From positions 62,001 to 126,000 of the forward strand of contig NZ_SZQA01000020.1 of the NCBI RefSeq assembly GCF_005233835.1: a stretch of 64,000 nucleotides of DNA. The letters run 5' to 3'. The stretch comes from Herbidospora galbida. GTDB lineage: Bacteria > Actinomycetota > Actinomycetes > Streptosporangiales > Streptosporangiaceae. Positions 31,830 to 39,132 of the stretch are shown here, one piece after another (position 1 is the stretch's first letter; every line of letters begins with the position of its first letter). Under the pieces are notes generated by a model. That model did no database searches, was not told the DNA's origin, and saw only the letters and a list, made by a program, of their open reading frames with translations. The position numbers and the translations under genes are program-made.

Positions 31830-32782
31830 TCCGGATCCCGGCCCCCGGCCAGCGCCCCGGCCACGTCGTCGAGCCCGATCGTCGCGGCGACCAGCGGCGT
31901 CGGGTCGACGGCCCCGGAGGCGTAGCGCTCGATGGTGCCGGCCAGGCCCCCTGACGCGCTGAGCACGCCGGTCACCCGCAGATCCTTCAGCGCGATCACG
32001 CGGGTGTCGACCAGGCTCGGCTCCCCGGCCAGCCCGATGTAGACCACCCGCCCGCCGGGTTCGACCTTCTCGGCGGCCAGCGCGGGCAGCCGGGCGGCGT
32101 TGGAGGCGTCGATCACCGCGTCGAACGGCAGGTCGGGCACCTCGGTGTGGCAGGCGAAGCCGAGGGAGCGGGCGAACGCCGTCGACAGCCCGAGCAGGTG
32201 GACCTCGGCGCCCTCGGCGGCCGCGAACATGGCCGCCAGCAGGCCGATCGTGCCCGGCCCGAGGATCAGCAGCCGGTCGCCCGCCCGCAGCCGGGCCGCC
32301 CGCACGGCGCGCAGCGCGTTCCCGCCCGGTTCGACCAGCGCCCCCAGCGCGGGCCCGACGTGGTCGGGCAGGACGTGCAGGGCGAAGACGGGCACCGGCA
32401 GGAATTCGGCCAGGGCCCCCGGGCGGCCGTACCGGATCCCGATCTCGAAGCGGTCGGCGCACAGGTGCTGCCGCCCGCTGAGGCAGCGGCGGCAGGCCTG
32501 GCACCCGAGCATGGTGTCCCCGGTCACCCGCCGGCCGAGCCACTCGCGGGAGACCCCGGCCCCGAGGGCGGTCACCACGCCGCACCACTCGTGCCCGATC
32601 CGGAGGGGGTAGCGGGCCTGCCCGTCGTGCAGGTAGGCCATCTCGCCGGTGAAGAACTCGGCGTCCGTCCCGCACACCCCGGCCCGTTCGACCCGGACGA
32701 CCACCTCGCCGGGCCCCGGCACGGGCGGCTCGACGTCCAGGACTTCGCCCTGGAACGGCCCGGTGATGACGAACGCGCGCAT
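31772..32782 (-). CDS. Zinc-dependent MDR dehydrogenase (glucose/alcohol dehydrogenase-like)
   Basis: Catalytic zinc ligands are seen in GVCGTD and GHE, and the structural zinc cysteines in GCQACRRCLSGRQHLC. A cofactor loop GPGTIGLLAAM follows, so the enzyme should be active with NAD(P). It has 336 residues. RIGHEWCGVV and GDTMLGC resemble sugar or polyol dehydrogenases (glucose 1-dehydrogenase/L-threonine dehydrogenase group). AGGAGAAAAGGGG precedes the ATG. It is divergent from an ArsR-type regulator with a doubled operator between them, so it is probably under that regulator. Confidence 0.88.
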   Translation of the reverse strand: MRAFVITGPFQGEVLDVEPPVPGPGEVVVRVERAGVCGTDAEFFTGEMAYLHDGQARYPLRIGHEWCGVVTALGAGVSREWLGRRVTGDTMLGCQACRRCLSGRQHLCADRFEIGIRYGRPGALAEFLPVPVFALHVLPDHVGPALGALVEPGGNALRAVRAARLRAGDRLLILGPGTIGLLAAMFAAAEGAEVHLLGLSTAFARSLGFACHTEVPDLPFDAVIDASNAARLPALAAEKVEPGGRVVYIGLAGEPSLVDTRVIALKDLRVTGVLSASGGLAGTIERYASGAVDPTPLVAATIGLDDVAGALAGGRDPDQPPKIHIDPSAQTERSST

Positions 32783-32838
32783 GATCCCCTTTTCTCCTGG
32801 ATCTTACGTCGGCGTACCGTTTTCGGCCATGCCAAATC

Positions 32839-32868
32839 GCAAAGAGTTCTTTGCAAAGAGTTCTTTGC
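32839..32868. promoter_or_regulatory. Doubled palindromic operator upstream of ArsR-type regulator
   Basis: Two overlapping copies of the palindrome GCAAAGA-GT-TCTTTGC lie head to tail with a 14-bp period (32839-32854 and 32853-32868). They are AT-richer than anything around them and lie 18 bp before the regulator start and 57 bp from the dehydrogenase start. This is what a dimeric winged-helix repressor binding twice would need. Confidence 0.72.
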
Positions 32869-32885
32869 GGTTTACGGTGGTGCAC

Positions 32886-33446
32886 ATGAACGAGTCAGTC
32901 TTCCTCGACGCCAAGGGCCTGCGCGCGCTGGCGCATCCGGTCCGCGTGCAACTGCTCGGCCTGCTCCGGCTCTACGGCCCCCAGACCGCGACCGGCCTCG
33001 CCGACCGGCTGGGCCTGACGTCCGGCGCGACCAGCTACCACCTGCGCCAGCTCGCGGGCGGCGGGCTGGTGGAGGAGGACGTCGACCGGGGCAACGGCCG
33101 TGAGCGCTGGTGGCGGGCGGTCCATCGCGCCACCCATTTCGAGAACAGGGAACTGGCCGACCAGGAACCGGAGGCCGCGTTCCTCTACCTCCAGTCGGTG
33201 ATCGACGTCCAGGGCCGGCGCGCCCAGCGCACCCTGGCCGCCCACCAGACGATGCCCGGCCCGTGGCGCGACGTCTTCGACCTCAGCGACTGGTCCCTGC
33301 GCCTCACCCCCGAGGAGGCCCACAGCCTGATCGAGGAGCTCCACGCCGTCGTCGGCCGCTACCGCCTCGACCGCGCCGACGCCGAGGGCCCCGACGACGC
33401 GGAGCGCGTCGTGATCGTCATCCACTCCCTGCCGGAGCCGTCATGA
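32886..33446 (+). CDS. ArsR-type winged-helix regulator
   Basis: LRALAHPVRVQLLGLLRLYGPQ, ATGLADRLGLTSGATSYHLRQLAGGGLVEE (given in pieces) is a standard winged-helix core. No metal-binding cysteine cluster is present, so it probably senses an organic ligand; the C-terminal 90 residues are helical. The length is 186 residues. It overlaps the MFS gene by ATGA, a very common pairing in actinomycetes where the regulator controls its transporter. GTG codons at 32877 and 32880 are alternative starts. Confidence 0.88.
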   Translation: MNESVFLDAKGLRALAHPVRVQLLGLLRLYGPQTATGLADRLGLTSGATSYHLRQLAGGGLVEEDVDRGNGRERWWRAVHRATHFENRELADQEPEAAFLYLQSVIDVQGRRAQRTLAAHQTMPGPWRDVFDLSDWSLRLTPEEAHSLIEELHAVVGRYRLDRADAEGPDDAERVVIVIHSLPEPS

Positions 33447-34750
33447 CGCGCTCGTGGCGCCCGGTCGCGGGCCTGTTCGCCGCCTCCCTCGTCGCCCTCA
33501 CGGGCACCCGCGTCTCCGCGATCGCCATCCCCTGGTTCGTGCTGGTCACCACCGGCAGCGTCACCCAGACCGGCCTGGTCGCCTTCTGTGAGATGGCTCC
33601 GTACGTGCTGGTCAAAGCCCTGGCTGGCCCGGTCGTCGACCGGGTGGGGCCGAGGAGGATGTCGTGGCGGGCCGACGCGATCAGCGCCGTGGCGGCCACG
33701 CTGATCCCGATCCTGCACTTCTCGGGGGCGCTGTCCTTCCCGGTGCTGCTGGTTCTGGTCGCGGTCATCGGGGCCGTGCGCGGTCCGGGCGACCTGGCCA
33801 AGGAGATCATGGTCCCGGAGGCGGCGGAACTCGGCCGCATCCCCCTGGAGCGGGCGGCGGGCCTCGCGGGCGTCGCCGAACGCCTCGCCTCCACGGTCGG
33901 CCCGGCGGTCGCGGGCGCGCTGGTGGCCCTGACCGGCCCGATGGTCGCCCTGATCGCCAACGCCGTCTGCTTCGCCCTGGGCTCGGTGATCGTCGCCACC
34001 GTCCTGCCGGGAGACATGGGCCACCGCCCGGCCGAGACGGGCCCCCGGGTCGGCTACTGGCGCCGCTTCGGCGAGGGCTTCGCCTTCCTCAAGAGCGAAC
34101 GCCTCATGCTGACCATCACGATCATGGTCGGCCTCACGAACTTCCTGGACGCCGCCTTCGCCTCCCTGCTCCTCCCGGTCTGGGCCAAGGAGAGCGGCGG
34201 CGGCCCGGCCGCGATCGGCCTGGCCACCAGCGTCATGGGCATCTCGGCCGTGGCCGGCTCCCTGATCGCCGCGATGGTCGCGCACCGGCTGCCCCGCCGG
34301 CTGGTCTTCTTCCTCGGCTTCCTCGTCATCGGCGCCCCGAGGTTCCTGATCCTGGCGGTCGACGTACCGCTGTGGGCCGTCGTCGCCGTCTTCGCGGTCG
34401 GCGGCTTCGGCAGCGGCTTCCTGAACCCGATCATCGGCGCGATCTACTTCGAGCGCGTGCCGAGGGCGATCCTGGGCCGCGTCAACGCCCTCAGCGACGC
34501 GGTGGCCTGGTCGGGCATGCCCCTCGGCGGCCTGGCGGCCGGCGCGGCGGTGGCGGCGACCGGCCTGGTGCCGGTGCTGATCGTCTGCGGCGTGTCCTAC
34601 TTCCTGATCACGACCCTCACCGGCCTGCGCCCGGAGTGGCGGCAGATGCGCTCAGCGCCAGTGACCGGGCCGGTCGAGGTCGAGCCGGGTCTCCCCGTCA
34701 CCCCGCGCGGCGGCGACCTGCGGCGGGGTGAGGAACAGGGCGCCCCGTAG
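33443..34750 (+). CDS. MFS transporter
   Basis: This protein of 435 residues has about 12 membrane segments. VVDRVGPRRMSWRADAISA is the MFS loop 2-3 motif. The family is the drug/macrolide-type exporters (MefA-like). The last 30 residues (from about LRPEWRQMRS) are hydrophilic and overlap a convergent gene by 99 bp. The substrate is unknown; the coupled ArsR regulator should respond to it. Confidence 0.88.
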   Translation: MTRSWRPVAGLFAASLVALTGTRVSAIAIPWFVLVTTGSVTQTGLVAFCEMAPYVLVKALAGPVVDRVGPRRMSWRADAISAVAATLIPILHFSGALSFPVLLVLVAVIGAVRGPGDLAKEIMVPEAAELGRIPLERAAGLAGVAERLASTVGPAVAGALVALTGPMVALIANAVCFALGSVIVATVLPGDMGHRPAETGPRVGYWRRFGEGFAFLKSERLMLTITIMVGLTNFLDAAFASLLLPVWAKESGGGPAAIGLATSVMGISAVAGSLIAAMVAHRLPRRLVFFLGFLVIGAPRFLILAVDVPLWAVVAVFAVGGFGSGFLNPIIGAIYFERVPRAILGRVNALSDAVAWSGMPLGGLAAGAAVAATGLVPVLIVCGVSYFLITTLTGLRPEWRQMRSAPVTGPVEVEPGLPVTPRGGDLRRGEEQGAP

Positions 34751-35359
34751 ATCGGCGCCCCGCACGTCGGTCCCCCGCAGGTCGGCCCCCAGGAGGTCGG
34801 CCCCGCGGAGGTCGGCGCCGCGCAGGTCGGCCCCGATGAGGAGCCGCCCCCGGAGGCTGACCTTGCGCAGGTCCTGCCCGCGCAGCCGGGCCCCCGCCAG
34901 ATCGCGGCGCATCTCCCTGGCCGGCCCGCGCACCCGCTCGCTGATCTCCCCGAGACGCGCCCCGATCCGCCCTCGCAGCGCGTCGACCGCGAAGGCGTCG
35001 ATGACCGGGGAGGCGGCCAGCGCCTCGGTCTCCTCACGCAGGTCGGCGGCGTGGCCGTACCGGCCGGCTTCGTCGAGGTACCAGAGCAGCTCGTGCAGCT
35101 GCCGCATCAGCGGAAAGAGCGCGACGTCGAGCTTCTCCCGCGTGACCCGCTGACCGGCGCCGAAGCAGTCGAAGGTGACGCAGCCCCGGTAACCGCTGTC
35201 GATCAGCCGGTCGTGGATGCGGCAGCGGAAGTCGCCGGCCAGATTGGCGCACGGCTTCCCGGCGGGCTTGTCGAGGGGGAAGTCGGCCGATCGGGTGAAC
35301 GGCAACTCCACGCAGCACAGTCCGGCACAGGAGGCGCAGTCGGAGCGCAGGTCGATCAC
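34652..35359 (-). CDS. Cysteine-cluster protein with C-terminal pentapeptide repeats
   Basis: The first 80 residues carry CASCAGLCC, then single cysteines in PCANL, FRCRIH, YRGCVTFDCFG; this resembles metal-chelating YkgJ-type domains. Residues about 170-215 are A(D/N)LRG pentapeptide repeats (roughly eight to nine units), too few for a DNA-mimicking fluoroquinolone-resistance protein. The total is 235 residues. It begins with GTG, overlapping the XRE gene by GTGA, and its last 99 bp are antisense to the MFS gene. Confidence 0.8.
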   Translation of the reverse strand: MIDLRSDCASCAGLCCVELPFTRSADFPLDKPAGKPCANLAGDFRCRIHDRLIDSGYRGCVTFDCFGAGQRVTREKLDVALFPLMRQLHELLWYLDEAGRYGHAADLREETEALAASPVIDAFAVDALRGRIGARLGEISERVRGPAREMRRDLAGARLRGQDLRKVSLRGRLLIGADLRGADLRGADLLGADLRGTDVRGADLRGALFLTPPQVAAARGDGETRLDLDRPGHWR

Positions 35360-35961
35360 ACGTGCTCCATGACGATCACGGCGGTGGTCTGGGGTTCGAG
35401 TGCCCGGAAGACATGCGGCACGTCGCCAGGGTAGGTGATGTAATCGCCCGGCCCGAGCTCGACCGGCCCCTCGGTCGGCCCGACGAGCGCCCGCCCGCGC
35501 CCGATGATCGCGTGCTCCATGGTCCCCGGGTTGTGCGGATCGGACGCCCTGGGCTCCCCCGGCTCGGCGTCGATCCGGAACAGATCCCGCCGCGCCCCGG
35601 GCGGGCACGAGGCCAGCAGCGTCGCGGCGTAGTCGGCCCGCTCGGAGTGCGTGACCGGCCCCTCCCCCGCGCGGATCACCCGCACATGCGGCCGGGGCGG
35701 ATCGATGAGCCGGCTGATCGGCACCCCCAGCGCGACCGCAAGCGCCCAGAGGGTCTCCACACTGGGATTGCCCGCGCCGGATTCGAGCTGCGAGAGGGTC
35801 GACTTGGCGATCCCGGCCCGCTTGGCGAGCTCGGTCAGCGACAGCCCGACCCGGTCGCGCTCGCGCCGTATCGACGCGGCGATGAGCGTGATCAACGCGG
35901 CGGAGGTGTCCAAGCCGTTCGCTCCATGAGTCCAATTGTTCGCCTTGACGAACATTGCCAT
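35356..35961 (-). CDS. XRE-family regulator with cupin domain
   Basis: The helix-turn-helix (LSLTELAKRAGIAKSTLSQLESG) is followed by a C-terminal cupin (GPGDYITYPGDVPHVFRAL), 201 residues in all with the ATG at 35961. A TTG at 35913 would give a more usual N-terminus and leave the inverted repeat at 35937 in front of the gene. Such proteins often control the adjacent transporter; here the divergent azlCD genes are the obvious target, with an amino acid as the possible effector. Confidence 0.88.
   Translation of the reverse strand: MAMFVKANNWTHGANGLDTSAALITLIAASIRRERDRVGLSLTELAKRAGIAKSTLSQLESGAGNPSVETLWALAVALGVPISRLIDPPRPHVRVIRAGEGPVTHSERADYAATLLASCPPGARRDLFRIDAEPGEPRASDPHNPGTMEHAIIGRGRALVGPTEGPVELGPGDYITYPGDVPHVFRALEPQTTAVIVMEHV
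35937..35954. promoter_or_regulatory. Inverted repeat between XRE regulator and azlC
   Basis: TGTTCG (35937-35942) and CGAACA (35949-35954) form a perfect 6-bp inverted repeat with a 6-bp spacer at the divergent starts. It is a candidate XRE operator and would cover the start of both genes. Confidence 0.5.
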
Positions 35962-35975
35962 ATGTGTTCATCCTA

Positions 35976-36626
35976 ATGGCCATGCGTTCGATATCGCGAA
36001 CGGCTTTGCGAGACATAGCCCTGGTCTGCGTCGCCGACGCCATCGTCGGAGCGTCCTTCGGCGCGATCGCCGTATCCGGCGGCTTCGACCCGTGGGTCCC
36101 GGTGGTGATGTCCCTGATCGTCTTCGCCGGCGGAGCCCAGTTCGCCGCCATCGGCATCGTGATGGGCGGCGGCGGCGTGGTCGCGGCGGTCGCGACCGGC
36201 CTGGTCCTCAACGCCCGACTGCTCCCTTTCGGCTTCGCCGTCGCGGACGTCCTGAAGGGCCGCGTGTACGGGGCCCAGCTCATCACCGACGAGACGGTGG
36301 CCTTCGCCCTGAAGGGGCGGGACGCGCGGGAACGGCACGACTACTTCTGGGTCAGCGGACTGGCCCTCTTCGCGGCGTGGAACGTGTCGGTGGTCGTGGG
36401 GGCGCTGGCGGGGACCTTCATCGGGGACACGGACGCGCTGGGGCTCGACGCGATGTTTCCGGCCGTGCTGCTGGCTTTGATCATGCCCGCGCTTGCCGAG
36501 CGGAGGGTGCGGGTGCCGGTGCTGGTGGGAGGGGCGATCGCGTTGGCGGCTTCGACGGTGCTGCCTGCGGGGGTCCCGGTGCTGCTGTCCCTGCTGGGCC
36601 TGCTGGCACGACCGAAGGAGGCGTGA
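35976..36626 (+). CDS. azlC: AzlC-family branched-chain amino acid exporter, large subunit
   Basis: The AzlC pattern is visible: ALRDIALVCVADAIVGASFGAIA, SLIVFAGGAQFAAIG, NARLLPFG and DETVAFAL. The 216 residues hold about five to six membrane segments. With AzlD it exports branched-chain amino acids or analogues. ATG codons at 35976 and 35982 are both possible. It is followed after 124 bp by azlD, and the intervening stretch contains a copy of its own 3' end. Confidence 0.88.
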   Translation: MAMRSISRTALRDIALVCVADAIVGASFGAIAVSGGFDPWVPVVMSLIVFAGGAQFAAIGIVMGGGGVVAAVATGLVLNARLLPFGFAVADVLKGRVYGAQLITDETVAFALKGRDARERHDYFWVSGLALFAAWNVSVVVGALAGTFIGDTDALGLDAMFPAVLLALIMPALAERRVRVPVLVGGAIALAASTVLPAGVPVLLSLLGLLARPKEA

Positions 36627-36753
36627 GATGCGCGAAGCCGCCGACCTGGCCGCCGGCACCCCGCCGTCACGGCCATGAGCCTCAACCCGGCCGTCGCCCG
36701 GCCCTGCCGTCAGTGTCGTGAGCCGTTGACCCGGCCGAAGGAGGCCTGAAATG
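36609..36753 (+). repeat. Duplicated azlC 3' end and ribosome binding site in front of azlD
   Basis: The 22 bases at 36609-36630 (end of azlC, coding RPKEA-stop, then ATG) recur at 36732-36753 with three changes, directly before azlD. Both contain GAAGGAGGC. The first copy opens a 16-codon frame (36628-36678) that I do not consider a real gene. Confidence 0.65.
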
Positions 36754-37047
36754 GACATGCCGATCGCCGCCATCGTGGTGCTCGCCGCCGGGACGCTCGC
36801 GTTCCGGCTGGCCGGCCCCCTTTTCCGGGACCGGGTACGGATTCCGCCCCGCCTGGAGGACCTGCTGTCGGTGGCCGCGCTCGTGCTGCTGTTCGCGTTG
36901 GTCGTGACCTCGTCGTTCGCCGGGTGGGCGCGGCCGGCCGGGGTGCTGGTGGCGGGGGTGCTGGCCATCCGGAAGGCGCCGTTCCCGGTGATCGTCATCG
37001 CGGCGGCGGCGACCACGGCCGTGCTGCGGCTCATCGGGGTGCCGTGA
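36751..37047 (+). CDS. azlD: AzlD-family transport subunit
   Basis: The small partner of AzlC has 98 residues, four hydrophobic segments and the typical FRLAGPL and RKAPFPVIV motifs. GAAGGAGGC lies 6 bp upstream of the ATG. The end overlaps the convergent DUF4180 gene by 17 bp. Confidence 0.85.
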   Translation: MDMPIAAIVVLAAGTLAFRLAGPLFRDRVRIPPRLEDLLSVAALVLLFALVVTSSFAGWARPAGVLVAGVLAIRKAPFPVIVIAAAATTAVLRLIGVP

Positions 37048-37375
37048 CGCGGGCGTCGAACTCCTCACGCGTCGGCAGGAACCACGTCTGGTCGCCGCGG
37101 TTGCATTCGCGGACCAGGTCGCGGAAGGCGTCGCTGGCCGCGACGTGACGGGAGACGTCTCCGATGACGGCCAAGCGGAGGCCGTACTGGACGAACTTCT
37201 GCAGGATCGCGCCCGCGAGCCCGGTCCGCAGGGAGAAGAAGGCGTCGGGCAGCCGCTCGGCCGGGATGACCACCCAGGTCACGCCCTGCCCGAAGGTCGC
37301 GCCGATGACGTCGAGCGCGTCGGCCTCGCCGGCGATCGGCGGCCCGTCGGCGGGCAGCGTGAAGTGCACGGTCAC
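37031..37375 (-). CDS. DUF4180 family protein
   Basis: The 114 residues match DUF4180: DVIGATFGQGVTWVVIPAERLPDAFF, TGLAGAILQKFVQYG, LAVIGD, and RECNRGDQTWFLP near the end (in pieces). The function is not known; the fold resembles STAS-like small alpha/beta proteins. It starts with GTG, overlapping the HTH gene by GTGA, and the two form one leftward unit. Confidence 0.83.
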   Translation of the reverse strand: MTVHFTLPADGPPIAGEADALDVIGATFGQGVTWVVIPAERLPDAFFSLRTGLAGAILQKFVQYGLRLAVIGDVSRHVAASDAFRDLVRECNRGDQTWFLPTREEFDARVTAPR

Positions 37376-37794
37376 TCCTTGGTGAGGGCGTCGACGATGG
37401 CGAGCAGCGCGGCGGTGTCGGCGACCCCGCCGATCACGATGATCTTGAGCGAGGCCCTGACCTCGTCGTAGATGGTCTCGACCCGGAGCTTCGCTTCGGC
37501 GCTGCCGCTGTTGGCGGCGGCGATCAGCGCGTTGGAGAGCCGGTCGGTCTGCTCCCGGCTGATCGCGTCGACCTGGACGACACTGGACACCTCGACCGCA
37601 CGGTGACGCCGCACCGTCTCGGGGACCACCGGCTGCCCGGTGAAGGCCTCCAGGTCGTCGCGGGTGATCCGGTATTGCTTGCCGATGCGGACCGCTTTCA
37701 GCTTCCCGTCCCGGACGTAGTTGCGCACGGTCTTGACGTGAAGACCCAGCAGATTCGCGACCTGTTCGACCGAATATGGCTGCATGTTCCCCAT
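37372..37794 (-). CDS. MerR/excisionase-type HTH protein with C-terminal domain
   Basis: A BldC-like helix-turn-helix fills the first 50 residues (YSVEQVANLLGLHVKTVRNYVRDG, KLKAVRIGKQYRITRDDLEAF, in pieces). The remaining 90 residues are unassigned. The total is 140 residues. ATG codons at 37794 and 37785 are possible; the second leaves a clean inverted repeat in front. It is coupled to the DUF4180 gene and probably controls its own operon. Confidence 0.82.
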   Translation of the reverse strand: MGNMQPYSVEQVANLLGLHVKTVRNYVRDGKLKAVRIGKQYRITRDDLEAFTGQPVVPETVRRHRAVEVSSVVQVDAISREQTDRLSNALIAAANSGSAEAKLRVETIYDEVRASLKIIVIGGVADTAALLAIVDALTKE

Positions 37795-37813
37795 TATAGG
37801 GAACGATAGGGAA
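37786..37813. promoter_or_regulatory. Candidate operator of the HTH/DUF4180 operon
   Basis: GTTCCC (37786-37791) and GGGAAC (37799-37804) form an inverted repeat with a 7-bp spacer. It overlaps two ATAGGGAA direct repeats (37796-37803 and 37806-37813) spaced 10 bp, one helical turn. Excisionase-like proteins can bind such direct repeats. Confidence 0.5.
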
Positions 37814-37815
37814 TG

Positions 37816-38037
37816 TCAGCGCCGCAACGAGAACGCGACGAGCACCACCCCGACGAAGGCGAGCGACAGGTTGGCGAAGACCTCGCGACCCTCGAAGAGG
37901 TCCATCCGCTGGAAGATCCAGCGGTTGGGAGCGTTGAACAGCAGACCCATGATCGGCTGCGTCGCCAGGTGGTCGATGGTGCCGCTGACGCCCATCATGA
38001 ACAGGAGCAGGCCGATAAGGCGGGGACCTTTTCGCAT
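37816..38037 (-). CDS. Small membrane protein, function unknown
   Basis: The 73 residues from MRKGPRLIG show two hydrophobic helices (about 6-22 and 52-70) linked by TIDHLATQPIMGLLFNAPNR. An upstream start at 38124 would add a non-hydrophobic arginine-rich stretch. It sits between a two-component system and the HTH/DUF4180 pair and shares no overlap. I do not recognise a family. Confidence 0.6.
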   Translation of the reverse strand: MRKGPRLIGLLLFMMGVSGTIDHLATQPIMGLLFNAPNRWIFQRMDLFEGREVFANLSLAFVGVVLVAFSLRR

Positions 38038-38124
38038 GCCGCCGACGCTAGAGGCGGCGACGGTCGCGGCGGCTCGGCCGAAGGTCTCCGGGTGACGCGA
38101 CTTTCGGGTGGAGTCATACCCCAT

Positions 38125-38778
38125 TCAGCGGCCCCGGAGGTAGGCCAGCACGGCCAGCACCCGACGGTGGTCGTCTTCGGCCGGGGGCAGGTCGAGCTTG
38201 GCGAGGATGCTGGCGATGTGCTTGGCGACCGCCGCCTCGGTGACCACCAACGCGCGCGCGATGGCGGCGTTGGAGCGCCCTTCGGCGACCAGGCCGAGGA
38301 CCTCGAGTTCGCGCGGGGTCAGCCGGGCCAGCGGTTCACGGCGACGGCTGAGCAGTTGCCGCACCACCTCCGGATCGACGACCGTGTGCCCCGCCGCGAC
38401 GCGTTCGACCGCCTCGACGAACTCGCGCACCTCGCCGATGCGGTCTTTCAGCAGATACCCGATGCCGGCGCCGCCGCCGGAGTCGAGGAGTTCGGCGGCG
38501 TAGGTCTGCTCGACGTACTGGCTGAGTACCAGAACGGCCAGATGGGGACGGGTCGCGCGCAGGGCGAGCGCGGCCCGCAGGCCCTCATCGGAGAAGCCGG
38601 GCGGCATGCGCGCGTCGGCGACGACGATGTCTGGTTCGTGGACCGTGACGGCCTCGACGAGCGCGTCACCGTCGCCGACGGCGGCGACGACGTCGTGACC
38701 GAACCGCTCGAGAAGCCCGGCGAGCCCTTCACGCAGCAGCACACCGTCTTCGGCCAGCGCTACCCGGAGACGGGGCAC
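38125..38778 (-). CDS. NarL/LuxR-family response regulator
   Basis: The receiver has the acceptor Asp in IVVADARMPP and Lys in YLLKDR. The LuxR helix-turn-helix is LTPRELEVLGLVAEGRSNA and AIARALVVTEAAVAKHIASIL. The length is 217 residues. The GTG at 38778 lies in the first of four repeated ribosome-binding-site/start units, which is unusual. The kinase gene is 354 bp upstream rather than coupled. Confidence 0.92.
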   Translation of the reverse strand: MPRLRVALAEDGVLLREGLAGLLERFGHDVVAAVGDGDALVEAVTVHEPDIVVADARMPPGFSDEGLRAALALRATRPHLAVLVLSQYVEQTYAAELLDSGGGAGIGYLLKDRIGEVREFVEAVERVAAGHTVVDPEVVRQLLSRRREPLARLTPRELEVLGLVAEGRSNAAIARALVVTEAAVAKHIASILAKLDLPPAEDDHRRVLAVLAYLRGR

Positions 38779-38935
38779 ACGACCTCCACTTCAAGCATCA
38801 ACCGAACGACCAGGACACAGGGCACGTGACCTCCGCCTCAGGGATCACGCGAGCAAACCAGGAACGGGGGGCACGCGACCTCCACTTCAAGGGGTCACCT
38901 GGACGTCCAGAGACGGCATTACGAGACCTCCGTCG
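38770..38935 (-). repeat. Four degenerate 48-bp repeats, each with ribosome binding site and start codon
   Basis: On the plus strand GGGCAC plus CGACCTCC-like cores begin at 38773, 38820, 38869 and about 38915 (periods 47, 49 and 46). Read on the minus strand every copy gives GGAGGT followed by a start: GTGCCC (start of the response regulator at 38778), GTGCCC (38825), GTGCCC (38874) and ATGCCG (38919). The three upstream starts open frames of 21, 9 and 10 codons (38760-38825, 38845-38874, 38887-38919). They could be leader peptides or relics of initiation-region duplication. Confidence 0.7.
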
Positions 38936-39132
38936 GAGCCGTCCGAAGATGGGTTGGCAGGTTCCTCGTGAGCGTCGCGAAGACAGGCAGCGGCCGACTT
39001 TCAGGGACGTGCGGCGCAGAACCACAGGCGACTCCAGACCCCGTCTCCCAGGGCGGCCGGAGACAGGACAAATGATCTTATCCAAAGACTCAGGAGCGAG
39101 TCTCAGGGAAAGACCTGCCACGGCCATCCGGA
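38936..39132. other. Remainder of the 354-bp gap between kinase and response regulator
   Basis: There is no gene here. An inverted repeat GACTC-AGGAGC-GAGTC lies at 39087-39102, close after the kinase stop, and might be a weak terminator or processing site. Confidence 0.4.

Noticed and set aside
36628-36678. 16-codon gene between azlC and azlD
   Set aside because: Its ribosome binding site is the duplicated azlC end; the peptide has no feature, so it is more likely a by-product of the duplication.
38760-38935. CRISPR-like repeats
   Set aside because: The similarity extends over the whole 48-bp unit and decays; there are no spacers.
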